Positions 8,765 to 18,243 are shown, numbered from the stretch's first letter. The stretch is DNA of 64,000 nucleotides from Cryobacterium aureum (GCF_002954245.1 NZ_PPTG01000009.1:62001-126000), one strand, 5' to 3'. Notes: a model not told the origin generated them from the sequence alone. Translations and numbers: made by a program.

Positions 8765-9838
8765 GTGCCAGAGTCCCCAGACGCCACGCCACGTGCGCCA
8801 AGTCCCGAGCGAATCATGCACCGTGCGGCCCGGATCGAAGACTGGCTGCACGACCGTCGTGAGCGTTCCGCCCGTCGCCGCGGCTATCTACCCACTGTCA
8901 TTCCTTACACCGGTTATGGCTCGACCGCCTGGGTACGCATCCTCTGCCGAGTACTTCTGGCCAAGCCCGACAAGCCCGACAAGCGTGCGAAACGCCCCCG
9001 AGCGGATGGCCTTGACGCCGGCATTCGAGGCTGGCGCAGCTTCACGAGCGTGCCCGTGAACGACGTGACCGTCATGATTGAAATCGACGGGCAGACGCAT
9101 TGCGTGCAGGCCGATCGCGGCGGGGTCGTCGACACCGTGGTTCCGGTGTCGCTGCCCGCGGGCTGGCACGTTGCCCGACTACACACCGAATCCTCGGTCG
9201 TCGTCGAAGCCCCGATCTTCATCGTGGCGCCCACGGTCGGTGTCGGCGTCGTCTCCGACGTCGACGACACCGTGATGGTCACCACGCTCCCCCGCCCGCT
9301 GCTGGCCGCCTGGAACACGTTTGTGCTCGACGAGCACGCGCGGGTCCCAACCCCGGGTATGGCCGTGTTCCTGGAGCGCCTGGCCTCTTTCACCCCCGGC
9401 GCCCCGGTCATCTATCTGTCGACCGGTGCCTGGAACGTAGCCCCCACCCTGTCGCGTTTTCTGTCCCGCAACCTGTACCCGGCCGGGGCACTGCTGCTGA
9501 CCGACTGGGGACCAACGCACGACCGCTGGTTCCGCAGCGGTAGTGCCCACAAACGAGACAACCTGCGCCGGCTCGCCGAGCAGTTTCCCGCGATGCGCTG
9601 GATTCTGATCGGCGACGACGGCCAGCACGATGAAGCCATCTACAGCGACTTTCAGCGCGACTATCCGGGCAGCGTCGCGGCCGTGGCCATCCGCCAGTTG
9701 TCCCCGAGCGAAGCGGTGCTCGCCGGCGGGCGCTCCCGCGATGCCGTGCTGATCGAGGGCGGCCCCGAGGCGCCCTGGGTTTACGGCCCGGACGGCTCGA
9801 GCCTGGCCAATCAGCTCGCCGAGCACGGTCTGCTCTAG
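8765..9838 (+). CDS. App1-family phosphatidate phosphatase-like protein (DUF2183)
   Basis: The protein is 357 residues. A beta-rich N-terminal part is followed by a HAD-like phosphatase domain with the nucleophile motif DVDDT at residues 165-169, then STGAWN, LLLTDWG and the acidic motif GDDGQHD. These define the App1 (DUF2183) family, whose yeast member is a Mg-dependent phosphatidate phosphatase; the bacterial substrate is not established. GTG 8765 has a CAGAAT box six bases upstream and no properly spaced ribosome site, so it may be leaderless. An internal ATG at 8816 (MHRAARIEDW) is an alternative start. Confidence 0.88.
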   Translation: MPESPDATPRAPSPERIMHRAARIEDWLHDRRERSARRRGYLPTVIPYTGYGSTAWVRILCRVLLAKPDKPDKRAKRPRADGLDAGIRGWRSFTSVPVNDVTVMIEIDGQTHCVQADRGGVVDTVVPVSLPAGWHVARLHTESSVVVEAPIFIVAPTVGVGVVSDVDDTVMVTTLPRPLLAAWNTFVLDEHARVPTPGMAVFLERLASFTPGAPVIYLSTGAWNVAPTLSRFLSRNLYPAGALLLTDWGPTHDRWFRSGSAHKRDNLRRLAEQFPAMRWILIGDDGQHDEAIYSDFQRDYPGSVAAVAIRQLSPSEAVLAGGRSRDAVLIEGGPEAPWVYGPDGSSLANQLAEHGLL

Positions 9839-9875
9839 CCTCGCTGTAGCCCGACCGGCACCGCGCCGGGAAACG

Positions 9876-10685
9876 TCAGCTCGCGGCGCTCTGCTCCATG
9901 CTCATGCGGCGCAGCACGAGGTTCTCGACCACTTGCGCGAGGCCGTAGAGGACCAGGGAGACGATCGTGATCACCACGACGGATGCCCACACCTCGGAGT
10001 TCGCCACCTTGGCCACGGCGGCGACGATCGAGTTGCCGAGCCCCTGACCGGTCGTGAGCCATTCCGCCAGCAGCGCGCCCGTGATGGCCCCAGGCACCGA
10101 GATCTTCACCGCAGCGAAGAAGGACGGCAATGAACTCGGTAACGCCACCTTGCGCAGGGTCGTGAAAGCGCTGCCGCCGTACACGGTAATCACATCGCTG
10201 ATCTGAGGCGAGGTTGACCGCAGCCCGAAGGCGATATTCACGAGCGCCGGAAACAACACGACGATGGCGCCCATTACCACGGCCGTCGTGAGACCGCGCC
10301 CGGTGATCAGGCTGATGATCGGTACGAGGGCCACGAGCGGCACCGAGCGCAGTAGCAGGGCGATGGGCATGAGGGCGTGCTCGATCCCGCGCGAAAGCGT
10401 GAACAGAACGGCGAGAAGCAGGGCGCACGTGAGACCGGCCACAAATCCAAGGAAAGCGTCACTGAGGGTTACCACGAGGTTGCCGAGGATGTGGGCCCGA
10501 TTGTCGGCGGCTTCGGGTACGGTTACCAGCCAGGTCCATACGTCGAAGGGCCCCTTGGCCAGGAACGGCGAAATGTTTAGCAGCAGGAGCAGCCCCTGCC
10601 AGGCGAGCAGAACCAGAACCAGCGTGATGAGTCCGGTCAGCAGACCGCGCGACACCGTCGTGAGCGCTACCCGGGCAAAGCTCAT
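9876..10685 (-). CDS. ABC transporter permease, SsuC/TauC type (second)
   Basis: The product is 269 residues with about six membrane helices and a permease loop containing ITVYGGSAFTTLRKVALPSSLP, typical of nitrate/sulfonate/pyrimidine-precursor importers. The ATG at 10685 forms an ATGA overlap with the stop of the upstream permease, preferred over the open frame to 10709. It is the last gene of a four-gene importer (binding protein at 12447, ATPase, permease, permease). Confidence 0.88.
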   Translation of the reverse strand: MSFARVALTTVSRGLLTGLITLVLVLLAWQGLLLLLNISPFLAKGPFDVWTWLVTVPEAADNRAHILGNLVVTLSDAFLGFVAGLTCALLLAVLFTLSRGIEHALMPIALLLRSVPLVALVPIISLITGRGLTTAVVMGAIVVLFPALVNIAFGLRSTSPQISDVITVYGGSAFTTLRKVALPSSLPSFFAAVKISVPGAITGALLAEWLTTGQGLGNSIVAAVAKVANSEVWASVVVITIVSLVLYGLAQVVENLVLRRMSMEQSAAS

Positions 10686-11494
10686 TGGCTGCTCCGTCCG
10701 GTCGTCCACGGCGTCGCAAAACGCAGGATGACTGCGAAGATTGCGTACCCGAGACCCGCAGTGACCCCGGCGACGAGCGCGAGGCTCCAGACCCGGTCGA
10801 CATTGGCCGTTGATCCGGCCACGAGCATGGCGATACCCAGCCCCCGACTGACCCCGCCGAGATACTCCCCCAGAATGGCTCCGATGAACGCGGCCGGGGC
10901 CGCAATCTGCAGCGCGGTCAGGACACTGGGGAGTCCGGCGATCAGACGCACCTTTCGGAGCTGCGTGAAGTTGCTGCCGCCGTAGACCGTGATGAGGTCG
11001 AGGCTAGCGGCATCCGCTGCCTTGAGGCCGACGAGTGAACCAATGACCGTCGTGAAGAACACCGACATGGCGGCGAGAAAGACCGCCGTTCCGGCCGGGT
11101 CGCCCGCGCCGGGCGCTCCGATCACGATGTACGCGATCGGCCCGATGGCGACGATTGGAATGCAGTAGGTGATCACGGCTACCTGCATTGCGATCTTCTC
11201 GATGCGCGGCAGCAGCAGCACGAGCGCCGCGAGGGCCAGGGCGAGCCCGTTGCCCCAGGCGAAGCCGATGAGCGCTTCGAGCACGGTGACGCTGACGTGC
11301 GGCAGATAGAACGCCGGGCCGTCGTTGACGAGCTGCACCACCACATCCAGCGGGGTCGGCACCGCACCATCGGGCATGGAGCCGACCTCGGCGAGCACCG
11401 TGTCGGCTCCGATCCACCACAGGGCCAGGACGATCGCGGCCCCGATCAGGCCGGTCGCCCAGGCGGGCAAGGCGCGTCGTGGACCGCGGATCAC
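10682..11494 (-). CDS. ABC transporter permease, SsuC/TauC type (first)
   Basis: This 270-residue permease has the same fold as its downstream neighbour and a matching loop, [22 protein letters not shown], so the two genes are paralogues. GTG start in a four-base overlap with the ATPase stop. Most SsuABC/TauABC importers use one permease gene as a homodimer, so two adjacent, diverged permeases suggest a heterodimeric channel. The substrate is unknown. Confidence 0.88.
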   Translation of the reverse strand: MIRGPRRALPAWATGLIGAAIVLALWWIGADTVLAEVGSMPDGAVPTPLDVVVQLVNDGPAFYLPHVSVTVLEALIGFAWGNGLALALAALVLLLPRIEKIAMQVAVITYCIPIVAIGPIAYIVIGAPGAGDPAGTAVFLAAMSVFFTTVIGSLVGLKAADAASLDLITVYGGSNFTQLRKVRLIAGLPSVLTALQIAAPAAFIGAILGEYLGGVSRGLGIAMLVAGSTANVDRVWSLALVAGVTAGLGYAIFAVILRFATPWTTGRSSQ

Positions 11495-12336
11495 CGGTCG
11501 TCGCCCGCCACGGCCGCATCGCTAAACAGCAGGTCGGAGGCGCGGTCGTGCAGTGCGTGGAACTCGGGCGAACGCATCATCTCGGGCAGCCGGGGGCGTG
11601 GAAGGTCAACATCGATAACTTCCTTGACCCGACCAGGGCGGGAACTCATGACCGCGACGTGGTCGGAGAGGAAGATGGCCTCGGCGATGCCGTGGGTGAC
11701 CATGAGCGTCGTGGCGGGCTTCTGCGTCCAGATGCGCAGTAGCTCCAGGTTGAGCCGTTGCCTGGTCATGTCGTCGAGGGCCCCGAAGGGTTCGTCAAGC
11801 AGCAGTACCGAGGGCTTGAGCACGAGCGACCTTGCGATCGACACGCGCTGTTTCATGCCGCCGGAGAGCTGCGCCGGTTTGGCTTTCTCGAAGCCCTGCA
11901 GGCCGACCAGGGCGATCAGTTCATCGATGTAGGCGTCGTCGACGGGAATGCGGGCGACCTCGAACGGAAGCCGAATGTTCGAGCGCACGCTGCGCCAGGG
12001 CAGAAGTGCGGAATCTTGGAAGGCAATGCCGAGCTGGTGCCCCTGCCGAAGTTGCTGCGGGGTCTTGCCGTCGACCCTGGCCGTGCCGCTCGTGGGCTGT
12101 TCCAGGCCGGCCAGGATGCGCAGGATGGTCGATTTACCGCAGCCGGAGGGCCCGAGCAGTGAGAGAAAACTGCCCTTGTCGGTGTGCAGGTTGGCGTTGT
12201 CCAGGGCGACGACTTCTTTACGCCCGACAGCGAAAACCTTGTGCAACTCGGAGATGTGCAGGCCGGTGCCGGCAGCATCGCCACCGACAACCGTATTCGT
12301 CACCGAGTTACGAACTCCGGCATCAGTACTACTCAC
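11491..12336 (-). CDS. ABC transporter ATP-binding protein, SsuB/TauB type
   Basis: The 281-residue ATPase has Walker [10 protein letters not shown], signature LSGGMKQR, Walker [17 protein letters not shown] and the H-loop MVTHGIAEA. The wording around the D-loop is that of the nitrate/sulfonate/taurine subfamily. It has a GTG start with AAGGAG eight bases upstream. It couples ATP hydrolysis to the two permeases encoded immediately downstream. The 110-nt gap to the binding-protein gene contains a hairpin, so the ATPase-permease part may be expressed at a lower level than the binding protein. Confidence 0.93.
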   Translation of the reverse strand: MSSTDAGVRNSVTNTVVGGDAAGTGLHISELHKVFAVGRKEVVALDNANLHTDKGSFLSLLGPSGCGKSTILRILAGLEQPTSGTARVDGKTPQQLRQGHQLGIAFQDSALLPWRSVRSNIRLPFEVARIPVDDAYIDELIALVGLQGFEKAKPAQLSGGMKQRVSIARSLVLKPSVLLLDEPFGALDDMTRQRLNLELLRIWTQKPATTLMVTHGIAEAIFLSDHVAVMSSRPGRVKEVIDVDLPRPRLPEMMRSPEFHALHDRASDLLFSDAAVAGDDR

Positions 12337-12406
12337 GTGGTTCGCTCCTTAGCGATGGCAGAGCCGGGTGATTCCTCGGGGTCCGATAACTATTTTACGT
12401 TCCGCG

Positions 12407-12440
12407 TGGGCATCCGCTTTCTCGTGTCGGCGGATGCCCA
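12407..12440 (-). terminator. Hairpin built from inverted GGCATCCGC words
   Basis: A perfect 11-bp inverted repeat (TGGGCATCCGC at 12407-12417, GCGGATGCCCA at 12430-12440) with a 12-nt loop begins 6 nt after the stop of the binding-protein gene. There is no T run, so it resembles the I-shaped hairpins of actinobacteria. It may attenuate transcription between the binding protein and the ATPase gene. Each arm is a copy of the dispersed GGCATCCG word. Confidence 0.6.
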
Positions 12441-12446
12441 TTGCTG

Positions 12447-13532
12447 CTAGTCGCTGTAGGCGAGCAGGCCGGGGTTCTCGGCGTAAACCTCGTCAAGCAG
12501 GCTCAGGTCGAACAACTGGCTGGCCGTGATCGTCAGGCCGGTCGCCGCGAGGGTGTCGATGCTCTGCTGTTGCAACGCGTCGCTGATCGTGAACAGACCG
12601 TTGGCGAGGGTTTCGGCGCTCACGACAAGGTCAAGGGACTGAATTTCGGCCTGCCGGGTTTCCTTCTCAATCGTGAGATCGAAGGTCGGCCCGTAGGTAT
12701 CGACCGTGAGTTTTGCAGCGGCCTCCGGGTCGTTGATCGCGTCGGTCCAGCCGCGAATCTCCGCCACGAGCAGGGCCTTGAGCTTCTCGCGGTCGTTCTC
12801 GATCGCGTCGTCGGTGACCGTCAGGGTCTCGGCCACGAAGGGCAGGCCGAAGTCAGCCAGCGGCAGGTTGACGGGGTCGAGTCCGAGCAGCTCGGCGTCG
12901 ATGGATTCGTTGGTGAGGTAGGAGAACCAGCCGTCGACCTCACCGTTGAACATCGGGGTCGGGTCGTACTGCACCGGAAGGGTGGTCAGCGAGTCCTCGT
13001 CGATATCGTTGATCTCGAGGAAGGCCTCCCAGAGGCTCAGGTTGCTGGCCTGCACGCCGATGGTCTTGCCCTTCAAATCGTCGAGAGTGGCGATGTTGCC
13101 CTTGTCGGCGAGAGAAAGAATGGTGAAGGGGTTCTTCTGGTAGGTGGCGCCGATGATCTTCAGCGGCGCGCCCTCGTTGGCGATGATGGTTCCGGTCGAG
13201 ATCGCGTTGCCGATGCCCATGTCGGCGTTGCCGGAGATGACGGCGGCTTCGATAGAGGCAGGGCCCTCGATCATGTCGACCTGGTCGAACCCGGCGTCGG
13301 TGAAGTAGCCGTTCTCGTCGGCGAGGTACTCACCCATGAATTCGGCGTTCTTGATCCAGCTGAACTGAATACTCGCGTCGCCGAACGATGCCGCCGCGCC
13401 GTCCGTGCCGGCCACTTCCGCGTCGTTGCCCGCGCACGCGGCCAGGGAGAGCGCTAACACGGCAGCCACCGCAGCGCCGCGCACCACCCGGGGGGCCGAT
13501 CGATGACTAAATAATCCTCTGGATGGTGTCAT
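12447..13532 (-). CDS. ABC transporter substrate-binding lipoprotein, NMT1/THI5-like
   Basis: From the ATG at 13532 (GAGGAA upstream) the precursor is 361 residues with a signal peptide and lipobox LAAC (Cys33). The mature sequence has WIKNAEFMGEYLADENGYF followed by a GNADMGIGNA segment, the pattern of NMT1/THI5-like periplasmic binding proteins that bind thiamine precursors, sulfonates, nitrate or riboflavin. No TPP riboswitch signature was found in the 223 nt upstream, and no metabolic gene nearby identifies the ligand. It is the first gene of the importer. A longer frame to 13625 has no better start. Confidence 0.88.
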   Translation of the reverse strand: MTPSRGLFSHRSAPRVVRGAAVAAVLALSLAACAGNDAEVAGTDGAAASFGDASIQFSWIKNAEFMGEYLADENGYFTDAGFDQVDMIEGPASIEAAVISGNADMGIGNAISTGTIIANEGAPLKIIGATYQKNPFTILSLADKGNIATLDDLKGKTIGVQASNLSLWEAFLEINDIDEDSLTTLPVQYDPTPMFNGEVDGWFSYLTNESIDAELLGLDPVNLPLADFGLPFVAETLTVTDDAIENDREKLKALLVAEIRGWTDAINDPEAAAKLTVDTYGPTFDLTIEKETRQAEIQSLDLVVSAETLANGLFTISDALQQQSIDTLAATGLTITASQLFDLSLLDEVYAENPGLLAYSD

Positions 13533-13755
13533 TGCGGGATTCCTCTCGAGGGTGCAAGGGCGCTGTGGGGATACAGCTGCTGTGGTTACTGAAACGCGGG
13601 TTGCGAATGCTTGCGGGGCGCGCAAATAGCCCGGAAGTGGAGTGTACGGGTGTCATATATCGATCCCAGTTCGACCCTGTTTCAAGGAGAAGTCGAGAAA
13701 GGGAGGATTTCCTCCGCTGGGTGGATGCGATGCCCGATAGGCCTGGACCAGATCA

Positions 13756-14796
13756 TCACCGGTGGGAGGGTGCGAGGATGCGGTCAAGCCCGCGGTTGAT
13801 CTGGCGTGCCCACAGCGGACCGCGGTAAAGGAACCCGGTGTAGCCCTGCACGAGGGTGGCTCCGGCTGCGAGACGCTCGGCGACCTGGGCGGCAGTGTCC
13901 ACTCCGCCGACGGAAATAACGCAGAAATCGGCCGGGACGACGGCGCGAATCTGCTTGAGAATAGCCAGGGACCGGGCGTGCAGTGGTGCACCGGACAGGC
14001 CGCCGGCTCCTGCAGCTGCGATCGTGACGGCATCCGTTTTCAGACCGGTGCGAGCGATCGTGGTGTTGGTGGCGATGATGCCGTCGAGACCGAGTTCCAC
14101 GGCGAGGGCGGCGATGCGGGCGACTTCGGCATCGCCCAGGTCGGGCGCGATCTTGACCAGCAGCGGGGTGGCACCGGCGGCACCCTTGACCGCGGTCAGC
14201 AGCGGGGCGAGCTGGTCAAGTTCCTGGAGTCCGCGCAGTCCCGGCGTGTTGGGTGAGCTCACGTTGACCACGAGATAGTCGGCGAGGGCGGCGAGCGTCT
14301 CGGCGCTTCGCAGATAGTCGGCCGTCGCGTTCTCGACGGCGGTGGCGCGGCTTTTACCGATGTTAATGCCGAGCACTGGACGGCCGGCGACGGCCCGCAC
14401 CCGGTTCAGTCGCGCTACGGCCGCGGCGGCGCCGTGGTTGTTGAAGCCCATGCGGTTGATCACTGCGCGGTCGGCCACGAGTCGAAACAGGCGGGGTTTC
14501 GGGTTGCCGGGCTGGGCGAGGGCGGTGAGGGTGCCGACCTCGACGTGGCCGAAGCCGAGCTGGCCGAGGCCGATAACGGCCTCGCCGTCCTTGTCGAATC
14601 CGGCGGCCACACCGAACGGGGAGTCGAAGTGCAGGCCGAGGGTGTTCACGCCGAGGTCGGTGCGCGGACGCGTGAACCGGTGCACGAGGCGCCCGATACC
14701 GAGCGTCGGCAGCATCCGGATCACGATGAAAGCGAGGTGGTGGGCGCGCTCGGGATCCATGCGGGTAAGCACGTACTTGAATAGCAGCGGATACAT
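13756..14796 (-). CDS. pyrD: Dihydroorotate dehydrogenase (quinone), class 2
   Basis: PyrD oxidises dihydroorotate to orotate in pyrimidine synthesis and passes electrons to quinone at the membrane. The 346-residue sequence has the class 2 N-terminal extension (YPLLFKYVLTRMDPERAHHLA), FDKDGEAV in the FMN region, NRMGFNNHG, and NVSSPNTPGLR with the catalytic serine. Late glycine-rich segments (VGGVDTAAQ) bind the FMN phosphate. ATG start. It follows nrdR after a 6-nt gap, so the two genes are probably co-transcribed. Confidence 0.97.
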   Translation of the reverse strand: MYPLLFKYVLTRMDPERAHHLAFIVIRMLPTLGIGRLVHRFTRPRTDLGVNTLGLHFDSPFGVAAGFDKDGEAVIGLGQLGFGHVEVGTLTALAQPGNPKPRLFRLVADRAVINRMGFNNHGAAAAVARLNRVRAVAGRPVLGINIGKSRATAVENATADYLRSAETLAALADYLVVNVSSPNTPGLRGLQELDQLAPLLTAVKGAAGATPLLVKIAPDLGDAEVARIAALAVELGLDGIIATNTTIARTGLKTDAVTIAAAGAGGLSGAPLHARSLAILKQIRAVVPADFCVISVGGVDTAAQVAERLAAGATLVQGYTGFLYRGPLWARQINRGLDRILAPSHR

Positions 14797-14802
14797 CGAG
14801 CC

Positions 14803-15333
14803 CTACGGTTTAGTGGAACTGGTGGGAGCGGTGCTATCCGGCGCGTCCGCGGCATCCGTTGCGGCACCGCGCGCGTGTGAGCGCGCCGAGTGCTCGGTGC
14901 GCAGCTGCGTGATGGCGCTCTCGAAGTCGTCGAGGGAGTCGAAGCCCTGGTAGACGCTGGCGAAGCGCAGGTAGGCGACCTCATCGAGGTCACGCAGCGG
15001 CGGCAGAATAGCCAGGCCGATGTCGTTGGCGTCGACCTGCGAGGCACCGGTCTGGCGAATGGTTTCTTCGACCTTCTGAGCCAGCATGGCGAGGTCGGAG
15101 TCGGTGACTGGCCGTCCCTGGCAGGCTTTGCGCACACCGGAGACGATCTTCTCGCGGCTGAACGGCTCCACCACGCCGCTGCGCTTGATGATGTTGAGAC
15201 TCGCGGTCTCGGTGGTGCTGAAGCGGCGGCCGCATTCCGGGCACTGCCGGCGGCGGCGAATCGAAAGCCCGTCGTCGCTCGTGCGCGAGTCGACGACTCG
15301 GGAATCGGGGTGGCGACAGAACGGGCAGAACAT
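14803..15333 (-). CDS. nrdR: Transcriptional repressor NrdR
   Basis: The 176-residue protein has a zinc ribbon (CPFC at residues 3-6 and CPEC about residues 31-34) followed by an ATP-cone domain ([18 protein letters not shown]). NrdR senses ATP/dATP and represses ribonucleotide reductase genes. The last 30 residues are Ala/Asp/Ser/Thr-rich and poorly conserved. ATG start. It precedes pyrD. No ribonucleotide reductase gene is present in the window. Confidence 0.97.
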   Translation of the reverse strand: MFCPFCRHPDSRVVDSRTSDDGLSIRRRRQCPECGRRFSTTETASLNIIKRSGVVEPFSREKIVSGVRKACQGRPVTDSDLAMLAQKVEETIRQTGASQVDANDIGLAILPPLRDLDEVAYLRFASVYQGFDSLDDFESAITQLRTEHSARSHARGAATDAADAPDSTAPTSSTKP

Positions 15334-15385
15334 TGTGCCCCCAGCCTACCGCTCTACCCCTGCAAGACAATTCCGCGTGTCTTCC

Positions 15386-15444
15386 GCGAGAGCGGGAACT
15401 TTGCTGCTTCGGGTGGGCTGAAGCAACAAAATTCCCGCTCTCGC
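15386..15444. repeat. Long imperfect inverted repeat between hisD and nrdR
   Basis: A 13-bp perfect outer stem (15386-15398 with 15432-15444) continues into a 12-bp inner stem with 10 pairs (15399-15410 with 15420-15431), closing on a 9-nt loop. It begins about 10 nt after the hisD stop read leftwards. No T run follows. It could be a hisD terminator or a small palindromic element. Confidence 0.65.
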
Positions 15445-15454
15445 CAAACGTGAC

Positions 15455-16759
15455 TCAGCTAAAGCGAGCCGTCACCGCGTCGCCATGGGCTGGCAGCGCC
15501 TCGGCATTGGAGAGCGCGCGGATGTGACCGGTGACAGCTTCGAGCGCTTCGCGGCTGTAGCGCACGACCTGCTGCGGCCTGAGGAACGTGTAGGCGCCGA
15601 GGCCGGAAGAGAACCGGGCTGCTCCCCCGGTGGGCAAAACGTGGTTGGAGCCGGCGACGTAGTCGCCGAGGCTCACCGGCGAATACGGACCGAGAAAGAT
15701 TGCCCCGGCATTCTCAATTTCGGCCAGCACGGCGTCGGGATCGCTCGTCTGAATCTCTAGGTGTTCCGGTGCGAAGGCGTTGCTGAACCCAGCCGCGACG
15801 TGCAGATTATCGACGAGAACGATGGCAGATTGGCGACCGCCGAGCGAGGCGGTCACCCGGTCGCTGTGGGTAGTGGATGCCGCCAGCACGGCAAGGCGCG
15901 CCGCCACGGCATCGGCGAGTTCGGGCGAATCGGTCACCAGCACGGCGGCGGCGAGTTCGTCGTGCTCGGCCTGGCTGACCAGGTCGGCGGCGACGAGCAT
16001 GGGGTCGGCGGCGGCATCCGCTATGACGAGAATGTCGGTGGGTCCGGCCTCTGAATCGATGCCGGCCTGGCCGCGAATGAGTCGTTTGGCAGCGGCGACG
16101 TAGACGTTGCCGGGGCCGGTGACGATCTGCACTGGCGCGAGTCCGATGTCTTCCACGCCGTAGGCGAGGGCGCCGATAGCGCCGGCGCCGCCCATCGCGT
16201 AGATCTCGTCAACACCGAGCAGGCCGGCGACGGCGAGGATGGTCGGGTGCACGCGACCGTCGAAGTGGCTCTGCGGCGGCGAAGCGAGGGCGATTGACCG
16301 AACCCCCGAAACCTGAGCGGGCACGACATTCATCACCACACTTGAAGGGTAGACAGCCTTGCCGCCGGGAACATAGAGGCCGACCCGGTTCACCGGCTGC
16401 CAGCGCTGCGTGACGGTGGCTCCGGCCTCGATCGTGGTCGTTGCGTGCGGCGGCACCTGCGCGGCACTGGCCAGGCGCACCCGGCGAATGGTCTCGGTGA
16501 TCGCGGTGCGCACGGTCGCATCAAGCCCGGCGACCGCGTCGGCAATGTGGCTGGCCGGAACTCGCACCTGGCCCGGGCGCACCCGGTCGAGGCGTTCAGC
16601 CTGGTCAAGCAGGGCAGCCCCGCCGCGCTCCCGCACGTCAGCGATCAGCTCGGCCGCGATATCGGCGGCCGCGGCAACGCTGGTCAGGGCGCGTGGAACG
16701 GAGGCCAGGAGCGCGGCCGGTGTCGGCTCGCTTCCGCGAAGGTCAATAGTCTGAATCAT
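15455..16759 (-). CDS. hisD: Histidinol dehydrogenase
   Basis: HisD carries out the last two oxidations of histidine synthesis, from L-histidinol to L-histidine, using NAD and zinc. The 434-residue sequence has the family motifs RVGLYVPGGKAVYPSSVVMN, GPGNVYVAAAKRLI and DSEAGPTDILVIAD, and the C-terminal VAGSNHVLPTGGAARFSSGL. The ATG at 16759 gives the usual length; the frame is open further upstream but without family sequence. The rest of the his genes are not in this window. Confidence 0.97.
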   Translation of the reverse strand: MIQTIDLRGSEPTPAALLASVPRALTSVAAAADIAAELIADVRERGGAALLDQAERLDRVRPGQVRVPASHIADAVAGLDATVRTAITETIRRVRLASAAQVPPHATTTIEAGATVTQRWQPVNRVGLYVPGGKAVYPSSVVMNVVPAQVSGVRSIALASPPQSHFDGRVHPTILAVAGLLGVDEIYAMGGAGAIGALAYGVEDIGLAPVQIVTGPGNVYVAAAKRLIRGQAGIDSEAGPTDILVIADAAADPMLVAADLVSQAEHDELAAAVLVTDSPELADAVAARLAVLAASTTHSDRVTASLGGRQSAIVLVDNLHVAAGFSNAFAPEHLEIQTSDPDAVLAEIENAGAIFLGPYSPVSLGDYVAGSNHVLPTGGAARFSSGLGAYTFLRPQQVVRYSREALEAVTGHIRALSNAEALPAHGDAVTARFS

Positions 16760-16841
16760 CGTGGCCCAGCCTATCCGTCCATGAGGCGTAACAATCAGTG
16801 CGCGGGAATAGGCTAAGGCTGAAATAGATTGTTGGTTGAGT

Positions 16842-17438
16842 ATGCAAAGCAACGTTGAACCCCCGGTAATTACTCGGCCTGAGACCAATCAGCCCGCGGC
16901 TGACCCGCCCGTGGCTTTGCCCTCCGGGCCTCCGCTGGCCGCCGACCCCAATGCGCCCGACGACCTCGCCGCGTTCAAACACGCGTTCCGCCGTCATGCA
17001 GCCGGCGTCGCTGCGATCACGACGCTCGCGCCCGACGGCAGCCCGGTGGGCTTCACGGCCACCTCCCTGGCATCACTCTCCGCAGTGCCGCCACTCGCCA
17101 CGTTCAATATGGCCCGCTCGGCGAGCTCGTGGGCGGCGATCGCCGCTGCCGACCGCGTGGTTATCCACATGCTGGGTGCCCACAACCGTGGCGTGGCAGA
17201 AAAGCTCGCCGGCCCGCACGACGAACGTTTCGTCGGCGATCACTGGCGACCGGGCCCGTACGGGCTTCCGGTGCTGGTCGGCGTCACCAGCTGGATGATC
17301 GGCCGCATCGTCGAGCGCGTTCCGGTGCACAACAACGCCGTCGTGGTCGTGCAGATCGAGGGCGGCGGCATGGGCACCGACGACGAAGCCCTGCTGTACC
17401 ACGAGCGCACCTATCGGGTTCCGGGCGCCACCGTCTAG
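16842..17438 (+). CDS. Flavin reductase family protein
   Basis: The 198-residue protein has a Pro/Ala-rich N-terminal 40 residues, then a flavin-reductase-like FMN-binding barrel with FRRHAAGVAAITT, GFTATSLASLSAVPP and a late VVVVQIEGG strand. Such proteins reduce free FMN or FAD with NAD(P)H for a partner monooxygenase, but no partner is adjacent. ATG 16842 is chosen; a TTG two codons upstream (16836) is also possible. It is divergent from hisD and convergent with the acyltransferase, 7 nt away. Confidence 0.9.
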   Translation: MQSNVEPPVITRPETNQPAADPPVALPSGPPLAADPNAPDDLAAFKHAFRRHAAGVAAITTLAPDGSPVGFTATSLASLSAVPPLATFNMARSASSWAAIAAADRVVIHMLGAHNRGVAEKLAGPHDERFVGDHWRPGPYGLPVLVGVTSWMIGRIVERVPVHNNAVVVVQIEGGGMGTDDEALLYHERTYRVPGATV

Positions 17439-17445
17439 GCCTGGT

Positions 17446-18243
17446 TTAGGTGCGTGGCTGCTTCTCAGCTGCGTGCTTTTCGGCGGCCTTGCGGCGACGG
17501 CGCTCAGCTTCAGCGACTGCAGCCTCAACCGGAGTCGGCGCTGTTCCACCGAGGTGCGCCGGCTGCCACCACTGTCCGGCACCGGGCACCGAGTACTCCG
17601 CCTGCACCGCGTCGACCAAGGCCTGCAGGGTGTCGTGGAGCCGCACGGTGGCAACCGCGACGTCGTCGTCGACGGTGTCTACGGCATCCGCGGAAAAGGG
17701 CTTCCCAAAGCGGATGCTGACCGGCACGCCGATCCGCTCCCGCAGGGTCGAACGATGGTTTTTGGTCATCAGCCGATGCCCGCCCCACACGGCGACCGGA
17801 ATGATCGGCACGTTCGCGGCCAGCGCCATGCGCACCGCACCGGTCTTGAGCTCGCGCACGGTGAACGAGGCATTGACGCCGCCCTCGGGAAAGACTCCGA
17901 GCAGTTCACCGTCGCGCACGGCGTCGACGGCCTCGGCGTAAGCCGCGCCGCCGCTTTGCATGTCGACCGAGATGTGCTTCATGCCGCGCAGCAGCGACCC
18001 GACCAGCTTCTGGTCGAAGGCGCCCTTCTTGGCCATGAACCGGATATGGCGGCGGTTGTGCAGCCAGGTCACCCACTCGACCAGGGCGAAGTCCAGGTAG
18101 CCGAAGTGGGTGATCGCCAGCACCGCTCCGCCGGTGGCCGGCAACTGTTCGAGCCCGGTGACAGTGCGGCGCACCCGAAGCAGACCGAACAGGGCTCGCC
18201 CCGCTCCGATGGCGGCCTGGTAGATCGGCTCTGGCTTGTGCAT
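17446..18243 (-). CDS. 1-acyl-glycerol-3-phosphate acyltransferase (PlsC family)
   Basis: The 265-residue membrane-associated enzyme has the acyltransferase motifs HFGYLD (HX4D catalytic pair) and FPEGG (substrate site). It transfers an acyl chain to a lysophospholipid in phospholipid synthesis. The C-terminal 30 residues are charged (EAERRRRKAAEKHAAEKQ) and probably a flexible tail. It starts at an ATG 42 nt downstream of the dnaE stop in the same direction. A second PlsC-like gene lies at 50057-50746, so the two may differ in acyl specificity. Confidence 0.92.
   Translation of the reverse strand: MHKPEPIYQAAIGAGRALFGLLRVRRTVTGLEQLPATGGAVLAITHFGYLDFALVEWVTWLHNRRHIRFMAKKGAFDQKLVGSLLRGMKHISVDMQSGGAAYAEAVDAVRDGELLGVFPEGGVNASFTVRELKTGAVRMALAANVPIIPVAVWGGHRLMTKNHRSTLRERIGVPVSIRFGKPFSADAVDTVDDDVAVATVRLHDTLQALVDAVQAEYSVPGAGQWWQPAHLGGTAPTPVEAAVAEAERRRRKAAEKHAAEKQPRT

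Noticed and set aside
13533-13755. Possible TPP riboswitch upstream of the THI5-like binding protein
   Set aside because: The conserved CTGAGA and ACCTGA elements were not found on the leftward strand.
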